From JAGVSR01 sp964589785 (GTDB lineage Bacteria > Pseudomonadota > Alphaproteobacteria > Rhizobiales > Hyphomicrobiaceae), in contig CAZPUQ010000005.1 of the NCBI GenBank assembly GCA_964589785.1, forward strand, positions 124,001-188,000: a DNA stretch of 64,000 bases. Direction: 5' to 3'. Shown here piece after piece: positions 27,045 to 34,878 of this stretch. Positions within the stretch are counted from its first letter, which is position 1. Each line of letters starts with the position of its first letter. The notes under the pieces are model-generated. The model did not search any database. It worked only from the letters and a program-made list of their open reading frames with translations, and was not told the origin of the DNA. Both the position numbers and the translations under genes were made by a program.

Positions 27045-27920
27045 TCAGAAGACGCGGTGGGGGAAATAGCGCGAGACGAGCTCGTCGAAGCGGCCGCTGG
27101 CGCGGATCTTCTGCAGGGCCTCGTTGATGAGGGCCTTGATCTGCGGGTCGGATCGCGGCACCGCGATCGCAAGGCCGTCGCCGAAGAAGCGCGGCTCGAA
27201 ATAGGGACCCCCGCGCAGCTCGCAGCAGCGGCGCGACAGGGTTCCGTTGATCCAGAAGGCAAGCCCGATGCCGTCGTCGAAGACAAGGTCAGCCTTGCCC
27301 TGCATCAGGGCCTCGCGGGCGAGATCGGGTGTCTCGAAAGGCTGGATGCGGCTGTCGCGGAAGAAGGTCCTGAGGAACGCCTCGTGCGGGCTCCCGCGCG
27401 CGACCGCGATGGTGTGGCCGTCGAGCCCTTCCGGACTGATCTCGGCCTTCTCCGTCTCCGTTCGCGCCGCGAAGCGGCCGGGCGTGTGGAAGTACCGGTC
27501 GGTGAACTCGACCTGCTTCAAGCTCTCCGGCGTCACGGTATGGCCGGCGATGACGGCATCGGCCTCGCCGCGCCTGAGCGCGAGGAAGAGTTCGTCCCAG
27601 GGCCGCACTTTGATATCGCACGCCGCGCCGATCTCGTTGCACACGGCGCGCGCGAGATCGACGTTGAAGCCGTTCAGAACGCCGTCCTCGTCGAGGTAGT
27701 TGAACGGCGGAAAATCGCCTTCGGTGAGGAAGCGGATCACGACGCGCCGCGGCTGCTCGGGCTCCTCGGCCTCCTCGGAGGCGGTAGGGAGGCCGGGGCC
27801 GGCAAGCACGGCCCCAGGCGGCCCGACGAGGAGCGCAACGGCGGCAAGCCCGGCCCGTATCGTCGGCGATGCCACACGGCCGAGCCAAGCAAGGAGGGGC
27901 CGCGCAGAAGGTCTCTTCAT
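27045..27920 (-). CDS. Periplasmic solute-binding protein, family 3
   Basis: About 291 residues with an N-terminal signal peptide (basic start, then AGLAAVALLVGPPGAVLA). The mature part has GDFPPFNYLDEDGVLNGFNVDLARAV, the classical amino-acid-type SBP_bac_3 opening, then VIAGHTVTPESLKQVEFTDRY and DLVFDDGIGLAFW. ATG 27920 is chosen to begin the signal peptide. No ABC permease or ATPase is adjacent; the next gene is an NTT-like transporter, so its partner is unclear. A role as the XoxJ/MxaJ type of methanol-oxidation protein was considered but there are no methanol dehydrogenase genes here. Confidence 0.8.
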   Translation of the reverse strand: MKRPSARPLLAWLGRVASPTIRAGLAAVALLVGPPGAVLAGPGLPTASEEAEEPEQPRRVVIRFLTEGDFPPFNYLDEDGVLNGFNVDLARAVCNEIGAACDIKVRPWDELFLALRRGEADAVIAGHTVTPESLKQVEFTDRYFHTPGRFAARTETEKAEISPEGLDGHTIAVARGSPHEAFLRTFFRDSRIQPFETPDLAREALMQGKADLVFDDGIGLAFWINGTLSRRCCELRGGPYFEPRFFGDGLAIAVPRSDPQIKALINEALQKIRASGRFDELVSRYFPHRVF

Positions 27921-28101
27921 GGCTTCAAGTCCATCCTGAAGACGACTATTCAGCGTACGGCATCTCACGTAAGCTGAACATTGCCGGCACGGCGTCGTCC
28001 GGCGTGACTTGTCCTGCCGTCGTGCCATCGTGTCAAACCCCGTCCCTGTCATCCCGAATAGATTTGACCGGACCGCGGCCGGTTCAGGCGAGACTGCGCG
28101 G

Positions 28102-29580
28102 ATGCCCCGGTCGGAGCCCGATCACGACTGGCCTGATCCGTACTGGCCTGACACGCTGCGCCGCAAACGTCCCGACCTGTCGGCCGCCGAGCCGATGGCG
28201 CGCTGGCAGCGCTTCGGCCTCGCCGGCCTCGTCGCAGCGCTCGCAACGGGCCTGTGGCTCGACGCGGCGGCGACGGCCTGCGCCGTGATGGCACTTCTGT
28301 CGCCCGTATTTCTGTGCGCCGTCGCCGTTCGCGCTGTGGCGCTGGCGGTGGCGGTGGCGCCCGCCGCCGCCGACGAGAATGAACCGGACATGCGTGAGAC
28401 GCGCCAGGACGGCCGGAGCCCGGTGTTGCCCGTCTATGCGATCCTCGTGCCGCTCTATCGCGAGGCGGCGGTCGTGCCGGGGCTCGTCCGTGCCCTCGAC
28501 CGGCTCGAGTGGCCGAAGGAGAAGCGGCATATCGTATTCGCCACTGAGGCCGACGACGTCGTGACGCGCCAAGTGCTGGCGACGGCGATCGCGCGGCACT
28601 GCGACATGGAGATTGTCGTCGTGCCGCCGGGAGAGCCGCGCACGAAGCCGCGCGCGCTCATGTATGCGCTTGGCTTCGCGCGCGGCGATCTGGTCGTTGT
28701 CTACGACGCGGAGGACGAGCCGGAGCCCGACCAATTGCGCCGCGCCCACCGGCACCTGTGCCGTCCCGGCGCGCCGGTCGGCTGCGTCCAGGCTCGGCTC
28801 AACGTGTACAACGCGCGCCAGAGCCTCATCTCGCGCCAGTTCGCCCTCGAGTACACGGCGCTCTTCGATCGCATTCTGCCAGCCCTGCAGCGGATCGGAG
28901 TGCCCGTTCCGCTCGGTGGAACCTCGAACCATTTCCGCCGCGACGCGCTCGAAGCCGTCGGTGGCTGGGACCCCTACAATGTGACGGAGGACGCCGACCT
29001 CGGCGTGCGGCTCGCCCGGCAGGGCTGGCGCGTCGAGCCGCTGGCGTCGACGACGTGGGAGGAGGCCCCGGCCACGTTCGGCGTCTGGCTCGGCCAGCGC
29101 ACGCGCTGGCTCAAGGGCTGGATGCAGACCTGTCTCGTCCATTTGCGGCGCCCGGCCGAGCTCTGGCGGGAACTCGGCCCGCGCGGCTTTCTCGGGTTCG
29201 GCATGCTGATGGGCGGCATGATCCTCTCGGCCTTGTCGCATCCGCTGGTCTACGCCTATGCGGCGGTCAACCTGTGGTCGGGAGCTGCGCCGCTCTGGCC
29301 GCCGGATGAAAGTTGGCCCGCCGCCCTCTGGTGGCTCGGCATGCTCAACCTCGGTCTGGCCTATGTCGTCGGCATCGCGCTCGCGGTCGTCGCGGCGCGG
29401 CGGCGTCATCCGGGAGGGCTTGCCCGGCACGCCCTGCTCATCCCGATCTATTGGATGATGATCTCGCTTGCCGCCTACAGGGCGCTCGCCGATCTCGTGC
29501 TGAGGCCGTTCCACTGGCGCAAGACGACGCATAGCGGGCGGTCCGTCCCGGCACGACCCGTGCCGGACAAGGCGATTTGA
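28102..29580 (+). CDS. Cellulose-synthase-like family 2 glycosyltransferase
   Basis: 492-residue membrane glycosyltransferase. Two hydrophobic helices (about 37-90) precede the GT-A domain, which starts at YAILVPLYREAAVVPGLV (~112). Substrate and catalytic motifs are YDAEDEPEPDQL (~201), TSNHFRRDALEAVGGWDPYNVTED in parts with the TED triad at ~295, and QRTRW at ~332. Three or four hydrophobic helices close the protein. The set D-D-TED-QxxRW marks a processive beta-glycosyltransferase such as cellulose or glucan synthases, but no partner gene for export is adjacent. It diverges from the solute-binding-protein gene. Confidence 0.85.
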   Translation: MPRSEPDHDWPDPYWPDTLRRKRPDLSAAEPMARWQRFGLAGLVAALATGLWLDAAATACAVMALLSPVFLCAVAVRAVALAVAVAPAAADENEPDMRETRQDGRSPVLPVYAILVPLYREAAVVPGLVRALDRLEWPKEKRHIVFATEADDVVTRQVLATAIARHCDMEIVVVPPGEPRTKPRALMYALGFARGDLVVVYDAEDEPEPDQLRRAHRHLCRPGAPVGCVQARLNVYNARQSLISRQFALEYTALFDRILPALQRIGVPVPLGGTSNHFRRDALEAVGGWDPYNVTEDADLGVRLARQGWRVEPLASTTWEEAPATFGVWLGQRTRWLKGWMQTCLVHLRRPAELWRELGPRGFLGFGMLMGGMILSALSHPLVYAYAAVNLWSGAAPLWPPDESWPAALWWLGMLNLGLAYVVGIALAVVAARRRHPGGLARHALLIPIYWMMISLAAYRALADLVLRPFHWRKTTHSGRSVPARPVPDKAI

Positions 29581-29599
29581 AAAGGCGATGTCAGGAACA

Positions 29600-29673
29600 T
29601 GGAGCGGGCGAAGGGAATCGAACCCTCGTATGCAGCTTGGGAAGCTGCCGTTCTACCATTGAACTACGCCCGC
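29600..29673 (-). tRNA. tRNA-Gly (anticodon CCC)
   Basis: 74 bases including an encoded CCA. Acceptor stem GCGGGCG/CGCCCGC, D arm GTTCAATGGTAGAAC, anticodon stem GCAGC/GCTGC around loop TTCCCAA (anticodon CCC, reading GGG), T arm GAGGGTTCGATTCCCTTC. Lies 19 bases after the glycosyltransferase stop on the opposite strand. Confidence 0.95.
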
Positions 29674-29827
29674 GCTCGCGCCTCGATACCATAGCCCGCG
29701 GGCGCCGAACAAGGTTCTGCGCGACGTCCGGTTGCCTCGCAGGCGCGCCGCCCTTGAGCCCACGGCTTGAGTCCACGGCTGGCCGGGGGCAGACTGGGCG
29801 CCGGGGCCGTACCCGGCGGAGCAAGGC

Positions 29828-30808
29828 GTGACCATCGAAGTCGGACACATCATCCCTGGCGTGCCGGCGCGGACGTACGCCGATCCCGATCGGACCGCGA
29901 AAGGCGAGCCGCGGGCGACGGTTGCCCTGCGGCGGCTCGAAACCGTTTGGATCAACACCGGTACGCTGTGCAACATCACGTGCCGCAATTGCTATATTGA
30001 ATCGAGCCCGTCGAACGACCGGCTGGCCTACATCTCCGCCGACGAGGCCTTCGCTGTCCTGGACGAGGCCCGCGCGCTCGGCGTGCGCGAGATCGGGTTC
30101 ACGGGCGGGGAGCCGTTTCTCAATCCGGATTTCGAGGCGATGCTGGGCCGGGCGCTTCGGCTGGGGTTTGCCGCGCTCGTGCTGACGAACGCGATGGCGC
30201 CGATGCAGCGCCCTCGCGACAGGGCATGGCTCGATGCGCTGCGCGCCGAGTTCGGCGAGCGGTTGACGGTGCGCGTCAGCCTCGACCACTACTCCGCCGC
30301 ACGGCACGACGAGGAACGCGGAGCCGGGGCGTTCGCTAAGACCGTCGAAGGCCTCGACTGGCTTGCTGCCCGCGGGTTCCGGATCGCGGTCGCCGGACGC
30401 ACGTGCTGGCACGAGCCGGCGGAGGCCTGCCGGGCGGGGTATCACGCTCTCTTTCGCGCGCGCGGCTGGCCGCTCGACGCGTCCTCCGCCCACGACCTCG
30501 TGCTGTTTCCCGAGATGGACGGATCCACCGACGTGCCGGAGATCACGCCGGCCTGCTGGGGTATTTTGAAGAAGAGCCCGGAGGCCGTGATGTGCGCGTC
30601 CGCGCGCATGGTGGTGAAGCGCAACGGCGCGGCGCGGCCTGTCGTTCTGCCCTGCACGCTGCTGCCCTACGACGAGCGGTTCGAGATGGGCGCGACGCTC
30701 GCCGAGGCGGCGCGAGCGGACGGCGGCATGTTCGACAAGGGCGCGGTGAAGCTCGCCCATCCGCATTGCGCGACCTTCTGCGTGCTGGGCGGGGGAAGCT
30801 GCTCCTGA
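29828..30808 (+). CDS. Radical SAM protein with Cys-rich C-terminus
   Basis: 326 residues, GTG start with GGAGCAAGG upstream. The radical SAM cluster motif is CNITCRNCYIESSP (CX3CX2C, about residues 48-55), followed by GFTGGEPF (SAM-binding GGE) and RVSLDHYS. The C-terminal half holds further conserved-looking cysteines: GRTCW, ITPACW, VMCASARM, VLPCTLLPYD and HPHCATFCVLGGGSCS at the end, which could bind an auxiliary iron-sulfur cluster. I recall similar stand-alone proteins in other alphaproteobacteria, but no established function. No peptide substrate or partner gene is visible next to it. Confidence 0.85.
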   Translation: MTIEVGHIIPGVPARTYADPDRTAKGEPRATVALRRLETVWINTGTLCNITCRNCYIESSPSNDRLAYISADEAFAVLDEARALGVREIGFTGGEPFLNPDFEAMLGRALRLGFAALVLTNAMAPMQRPRDRAWLDALRAEFGERLTVRVSLDHYSAARHDEERGAGAFAKTVEGLDWLAARGFRIAVAGRTCWHEPAEACRAGYHALFRARGWPLDASSAHDLVLFPEMDGSTDVPEITPACWGILKKSPEAVMCASARMVVKRNGAARPVVLPCTLLPYDERFEMGATLAEAARADGGMFDKGAVKLAHPHCATFCVLGGGSCS

Positions 30809-30871
30809 AGACGATGGACCCCGGAGCGTCGCCGCCCCGGGGCTCTCGTCGTGGCATCGATTGTCGACCGC

Positions 30872-31264
30872 TCACTTCCGGGCGACGAGCGCGTCGCGGA
30901 TTTCCTTGAGGTAGACCTCGGTCGGCGTCGGCGCGGGCTCGGCGGCAGGCGGGGCCGGCTTCTTCATGGAGTTGATGGCTTTGACAAGCAGGAAGATCGC
31001 AAACGCCGTGATCAGGAACTTGATGACGGCGTTGAGGAAGACGCCGTAGCGGATGGCCACGCCGTCGCCGGTGGGGGTCGGCAGCGTGACGGCGAGATTC
31101 GAGAAATCGATCCCGGCCAGCAGGTAGCCGATCGGGGGCATGATGATGTTCTCGACGAGCGTGGAGACGATCGGCGCGAAGGCCGCACCGATGATGACGC
31201 CGATGGCGAGGTCAATGACGTTCCCCCGCATCGCGAATTCCCTGAATTCCTGGATCATTCCCAT
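30872..31264 (-). CDS. mscL: Large-conductance mechanosensitive channel MscL
   Basis: 130-residue homopentameric channel that opens on hypo-osmotic shock. GMIQEFREFAMRGNVIDLAIGVIIG is close to the canonical start; TM1 and TM2 (FLNAVIKFLITAFAIFLLVKAIN) flank a short periplasmic loop, and the C-terminus is a Pro-rich linker plus helix. ATG 31264 is chosen by comparison with E. coli-type starts. Confidence 0.96.
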   Translation of the reverse strand: MGMIQEFREFAMRGNVIDLAIGVIIGAAFAPIVSTLVENIIMPPIGYLLAGIDFSNLAVTLPTPTGDGVAIRYGVFLNAVIKFLITAFAIFLLVKAINSMKKPAPPAAEPAPTPTEVYLKEIRDALVARK

Positions 31265-31596
31265 GGTGGCTTCCCCGTTTCCATGTACCCCTGCCCTGCC
31301 ATCGCCCCGTCGTTCGCGCTCACGCGCACATTCGGGGCGCGGACGTCGCGGACCGAGTGGCCGCGATTCGCGTCGTGGACGATAGGCAACATGGGGCACC
31401 CGCACAATCCCGCGCCACGGGATAGGTTTGCTCGCCAATCGAGAATATGTTTCGGATTTTCCGGGCCATGCAGCCGCCGGCGGCGGCCGTCAACCGGTCG
31501 CGGAGCGTGACAAACTAAAGTCGAAAACCTGCTGGAAGTCTCGCCGGCAAGGTGGAAGGCCAGGCCCGACGGCCGGCCGGGTGCGGGGAGGCGGCA
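31265..31596. other. 332-base gene-free region between divergent mscL and the symporter genes
   Basis: Divergent promoter region. It is relatively AT-rich around 31425-31460 and 31505-31535, the likely promoter zone of the symporter genes. No operator palindrome or RNA gene stood out. Confidence 0.45.
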
Positions 31597-31856
31597 TGAT
31601 CGAGCGGAAAGAGCGCAAGCCCTACTGGCTGCACACCAAGTGGCAGATGTTCGCGAGCCTAGTGCCGTTCCTGGCGGTCCTCATCATCCTGCCGCTCTAC
31701 GCGGACCGCCTCAACTCCAACAAGTTCCTGGGTTTTCCGCTGGGCTACTTCCTCGCCGCGCACGGCCTGGTGCTGATTGCGGTCGTCACCGTCGCGAGCT
31801 TCGTGCGCCAGCAGGACGCCATCGACCACTGGCACGGCGCGCACGAGGACAACTGA
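31597..31856 (+). CDS. Sodium/solute symporter small subunit (DUF4212 type)
   Basis: 86 residues with two transmembrane helices (ASLVPFLAVLIILPLYA and YFLAAHGLVLIAVVTVASFV) and a polar KPYWLHTKW start. Small proteins of this kind precede VC_2705-type symporters and are annotated as their small subunit. The stop lies four bases before the next start, so the pair is co-translated. GGGGAGG precedes the ATG. Confidence 0.8.
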
Positions 31857-31860
31857 GCCG

Positions 31861-33699
31861 ATGGCGACCATCTCCCCGGCGCGCGCCGTCAACCCGAGGC
31901 TCGGCGCCTATTTCGGGATCTTTCTGAGCTCCTTTGCCGCCATTGCGCTCACCACCCTGATCCTGGAGAGCCTCGGAATCGAGGTCGGGGTTCTGAGCCT
32001 TGCCATGCTGCTCGGCCCCCTCGCGCTCTATGTCGGGATCGGTCTGGCGACCCACACTTCCGACGCCCTCGATTTCTTTGCCGCCGGACGGCGCGTGCCG
32101 GCGTTCTTCAATGGCCTCGTCCTGGCCATGGCGGCCTTCGGGGCAACCGGGCTCGTGACCCTCACGGGGCTCTTCTTCCTCATCGGCTTCGATGCCCTCT
32201 TCATCGCGACAGGCGCGCTCGGGGGCTTCGTGATCATGGCCGTCGTGCTGGCGCCATTCCTGCGCAAGTTCGGCGCCTTCACGATTGCGAGCTATCTCGG
32301 GCGCCGTTTCGAGAGCCGGCCCCTGCGTCTGGCGACGGCCGTCGTCGCCGCCGTCCCGATGCTGATGGTTCTCTCCGCCGAGATCCGGATCGCGGCCGAG
32401 GCTGCCGTCCTCCTCTCCGGCTGGAGCCACGGCCAGATCCTTCTCCTCCTTCTCCTCACGCTCCTGGCGACGCTCCTCCCCGGCGGCATGCGCTCCATGA
32501 CCTGGGTCAGCGTCGCCCAGGGCCTCGCCGCCTTCCTGGCGGTCATGGTGCCGGTGATCATCGTCGCCGCCATCGTGACGACGCTGCCGATTCCGCAATT
32601 GACGCATGGGCCGGTCCTGCGTGCGATCGGACGCAACGAGGCCATCCAGGGGCTGCCCATCATCCTGCCGCCGGCGCTGGCGTTCGACCTCCCGGGTCCG
32701 GAGTTGCAGCCGATCCTGAAGCGCTTTGCCGACCCGTTCGGTGCCGTCGGCCCGGCTGCCTTCGTCATCTGCACGCTCTCGAGCATCGCCGGCATCGCGG
32801 CCGCCCCCTGGCTGCTGCCCCGGCTGGCGGCGGCGCCCGGCGTCTACGAGGCGCGCAAGACGCTCGGCTGGGCGACCGTCGTGTTCGGCGTCGCGATGCT
32901 GACGGCCGCCTCGGTGGCGGTCTTCATGCGCGACTATCTGATGGATCTGATTGCCATTCCCGGCCCGGCCATCGTGCCGCCGTGGCTCGCCGAGCTCGCC
33001 AAGCGCGGCTTCGCCAGCATCACCGAGACGGGCACGCAATTCACGGTTTCGAGCATCAGCTTCGGCCGCGATGCGGTGCTGATGAGCCTCCCCATCGCGG
33101 CCGGCCTGCCGCCCATGCTGCTCGACCTGACGCTGGCGGGCATCGTCGCCGGCGGCCTGGTGGCCGCCAGCGCCGCGTCGACCGCGCTCGGACACAGCCT
33201 GTCCGAGGACATGCTGTTTGGCGCGACGTGGGAGCCGCCGCACGGCCCCATCCGCCTGCATGCCGGCCGGGCCGGCATCGCGCTGGCCGTCCTCGCCGGC
33301 GTCCTCGGCGCCGGCTTCGTGTCGGCGGACCCGCTTCGCCTCGTGCTGTGCGCGCTCGCCATCAGCGGCTCGGCCCTGTTCCCCGTCCTGGTGCTGTCGA
33401 TCTGGTGGAAGCGGATGAACGCTTTCGGGGCCATGGCCGGCGTCCTGACGGGCTTCCTGGTGGCCGGCCTCGCCATGGTCGGCGGGCAGGGCGCAGGGGC
33501 GGCGATCGACAGCACGCTCGCGGCCATCCTGGGCCTGCCGGCCGCGACCATCGCGATCGTTGCGGTGACGCTCGTGACGCCGGCCCCGGGGCGCCATGTC
33601 CTGGAGCTCGTGCGCGACATCCGCATCCCGGGCGGCGAGATCCTCTACGATCGCGAAATGCGCACGCAGCGGATCAAGAAGCAGCGGCAACTCGGCTGA
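31861..33699 (+). CDS. Sodium:solute symporter, VC_2705-like subfamily
   Basis: 612-residue SSS-family secondary transporter with about 14 hydrophobic segments. THTSDALDFFAAGRRVPAFFNG near residue 65 is the SSS signature region; LRKFGAFTIASYLGRRF, and later SASTALGHSLSEDML in a helix, are typical of the ActP (acetate)-like branch. The substrate is probably a short organic acid such as acetate, inferred from the subfamily only. It forms a two-gene unit with the small subunit and lies upstream of the C1 regulator and serine-cycle genes. Confidence 0.85.
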   Translation: MATISPARAVNPRLGAYFGIFLSSFAAIALTTLILESLGIEVGVLSLAMLLGPLALYVGIGLATHTSDALDFFAAGRRVPAFFNGLVLAMAAFGATGLVTLTGLFFLIGFDALFIATGALGGFVIMAVVLAPFLRKFGAFTIASYLGRRFESRPLRLATAVVAAVPMLMVLSAEIRIAAEAAVLLSGWSHGQILLLLLLTLLATLLPGGMRSMTWVSVAQGLAAFLAVMVPVIIVAAIVTTLPIPQLTHGPVLRAIGRNEAIQGLPIILPPALAFDLPGPELQPILKRFADPFGAVGPAAFVICTLSSIAGIAAAPWLLPRLAAAPGVYEARKTLGWATVVFGVAMLTAASVAVFMRDYLMDLIAIPGPAIVPPWLAELAKRGFASITETGTQFTVSSISFGRDAVLMSLPIAAGLPPMLLDLTLAGIVAGGLVAASAASTALGHSLSEDMLFGATWEPPHGPIRLHAGRAGIALAVLAGVLGAGFVSADPLRLVLCALAISGSALFPVLVLSIWWKRMNAFGAMAGVLTGFLVAGLAMVGGQGAGAAIDSTLAAILGLPAATIAIVAVTLVTPAPGRHVLELVRDIRIPGGEILYDREMRTQRIKKQRQLG

Positions 33700-33912
33700 G
33701 AAATCCTCGCCAGTGGGCCCGATTTTCCGGTAGCTTCAGGGGGGCGAACCTCCTACTTAGGTCGTAAGCGGCCGGCCGGGCGTTGCTGGAGCAAGGCGAT
33801 GGCCGAACACACTTTTTTGAGCTGAGCGCGCCGCCGAGGCGCGGCGTCCGTGGATGGCCATCGCGATGACGAGCGTCGAACGCAGAGTCCGGCCCATGAG
33901 GGTTTGCCCGTC

Positions 33913-34590
33913 ATGCTCCCCGTGACCTCCGGGCCCGCTGTCCGCGCAGCAGGCCACAAGCCGCGCGTTCTCGTCGCCGACAAGAATCCCGTCGTGCGCA
34001 CCGGCCTTGCCGAGCTCATCGCGCGCGACGGCCGCTTCGAGATGGTGGGCACGGTGGCGACCGGCGGCGCTTTCATCTCGGCCTGCACGGAACAGCCCAT
34101 CGACATCGGCCTCATCGGCTGGTCGCTGCCCGACATGACGGGTGGCGACGTGCTCGAGGTCCTGAAGCGACGCCAGATCGGCGCGCGCGTCATCATCTAC
34201 ACGGGCGAGGCCGTGTCCGACGTCCTGCGCCAGACGATCAAGTCCGGCGCCTGGGGCTTCATCTCCAAGAGCGACGAGCCGCCGGTTCTCCTCGATACCA
34301 TCTCCTGGGTTGCGCGCGGGCGGCTGTGCTTCCCGTATGTGGACTTGGAAACGCTGTCGCAGGACCCGCTCGAGATGCTGACCTCGCGCGAGCGCGAACT
34401 CCTGGCGGCACTCGCCAACGGATGGTCGAACCTCCAGATTGCCTCGCGCATCGGCATCTCGCGCAATACGGTCAAGTATCACCTCAAGAACCTCTACGAC
34501 AAACTCGGCGTGAACAACCGCGCGATGGCAGTGGCGCTCTACATGTCGAAGACCTCGCGCACGCCGCTGCAAAGCACAACGGCAGGGTAG
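33913..34590 (+). CDS. NarL/LuxR-type response regulator with degenerate receiver
   Basis: 225 residues: receiver-like domain (~17-135), linker, and LuxR helix-turn-helix at ~155-215 (LTSRERELLAALANGWSNLQ, IGISRNTVKYHLKNLYDKLGV). In the receiver the usual acidic pair is D23-K24 (VLVADKNP), the phosphoacceptor Asp is Gly 69 (IGLIGWSLPDM), while Thr 97 and Lys 119 are kept. It should therefore not be phosphorylated in the usual way. No histidine kinase is adjacent. It sits 288 bases upstream of sga in the same direction, so it may control the serine-cycle genes; this is inference. ATG 33913 is chosen; GTG 33850 is possible. Confidence 0.85.
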   Translation: MLPVTSGPAVRAAGHKPRVLVADKNPVVRTGLAELIARDGRFEMVGTVATGGAFISACTEQPIDIGLIGWSLPDMTGGDVLEVLKRRQIGARVIIYTGEAVSDVLRQTIKSGAWGFISKSDEPPVLLDTISWVARGRLCFPYVDLETLSQDPLEMLTSRERELLAALANGWSNLQIASRIGISRNTVKYHLKNLYDKLGVNNRAMAVALYMSKTSRTPLQSTTAG

Positions 34591-34604
34591 GCGCTCGCCT
34601 ACCC
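34585..34604 (+). terminator. Hairpin at the end of the regulator gene
   Basis: GGGTAGGCG/CGCCTACCC inverted repeat containing the stop codon of the LuxR-type gene. No U-tract follows, so termination would be weak or Rho-assisted. Confidence 0.4.
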
Positions 34605-34735
34605 GACCGGGCGGCCTCTGCCCACTCCCGTCCGGTTTGTCGCCCACCCAACTGAGCCCAATTTCTCGCCGCGCGGGTATTGTGACCGGCTAAGCAATCG
34701 TGAATGTTGCGCCGGTCCAGCCGATGTTATTCCAA

Positions 34736-34753
34736 AGGTCTCGCGTGAGACCT
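34736..34753. promoter_or_regulatory. 18-bp palindrome in the sga upstream region (candidate operator)
   Basis: AGGTCTC-GCGT-GAGACCT, a perfect 7-4-7 inverted repeat 125 bases before the sga start and downstream of the LuxR-type regulator. Size and symmetry fit a dimeric regulator site. Confidence 0.5.
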
Positions 34754-34878
34754 GCAGGATGGCGCGGCCCGGCCGATGGCATCACCTGCAATAAGCGCCG
34801 CGCCCAACGTTTCCCCCAAAGAGACACACCACGCGCGACGCCGCCGCGAGCTTCGAACGACAGACTGGAGGAAACATC

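Noticed and set aside
27045..27920. Solute-binding protein as XoxJ/MxaJ of methanol oxidation
   Set aside because: No methanol dehydrogenase or cytochrome gene nearby and the sequence fits generic family-3 amino-acid-type binding proteins.
31786..33690. 634-codon open frame opposite the sodium/solute symporter
   Set aside because: Arg/Asp/Gly-rich repeat-like composition is a frame shadow of the hydrophobic symporter gene.
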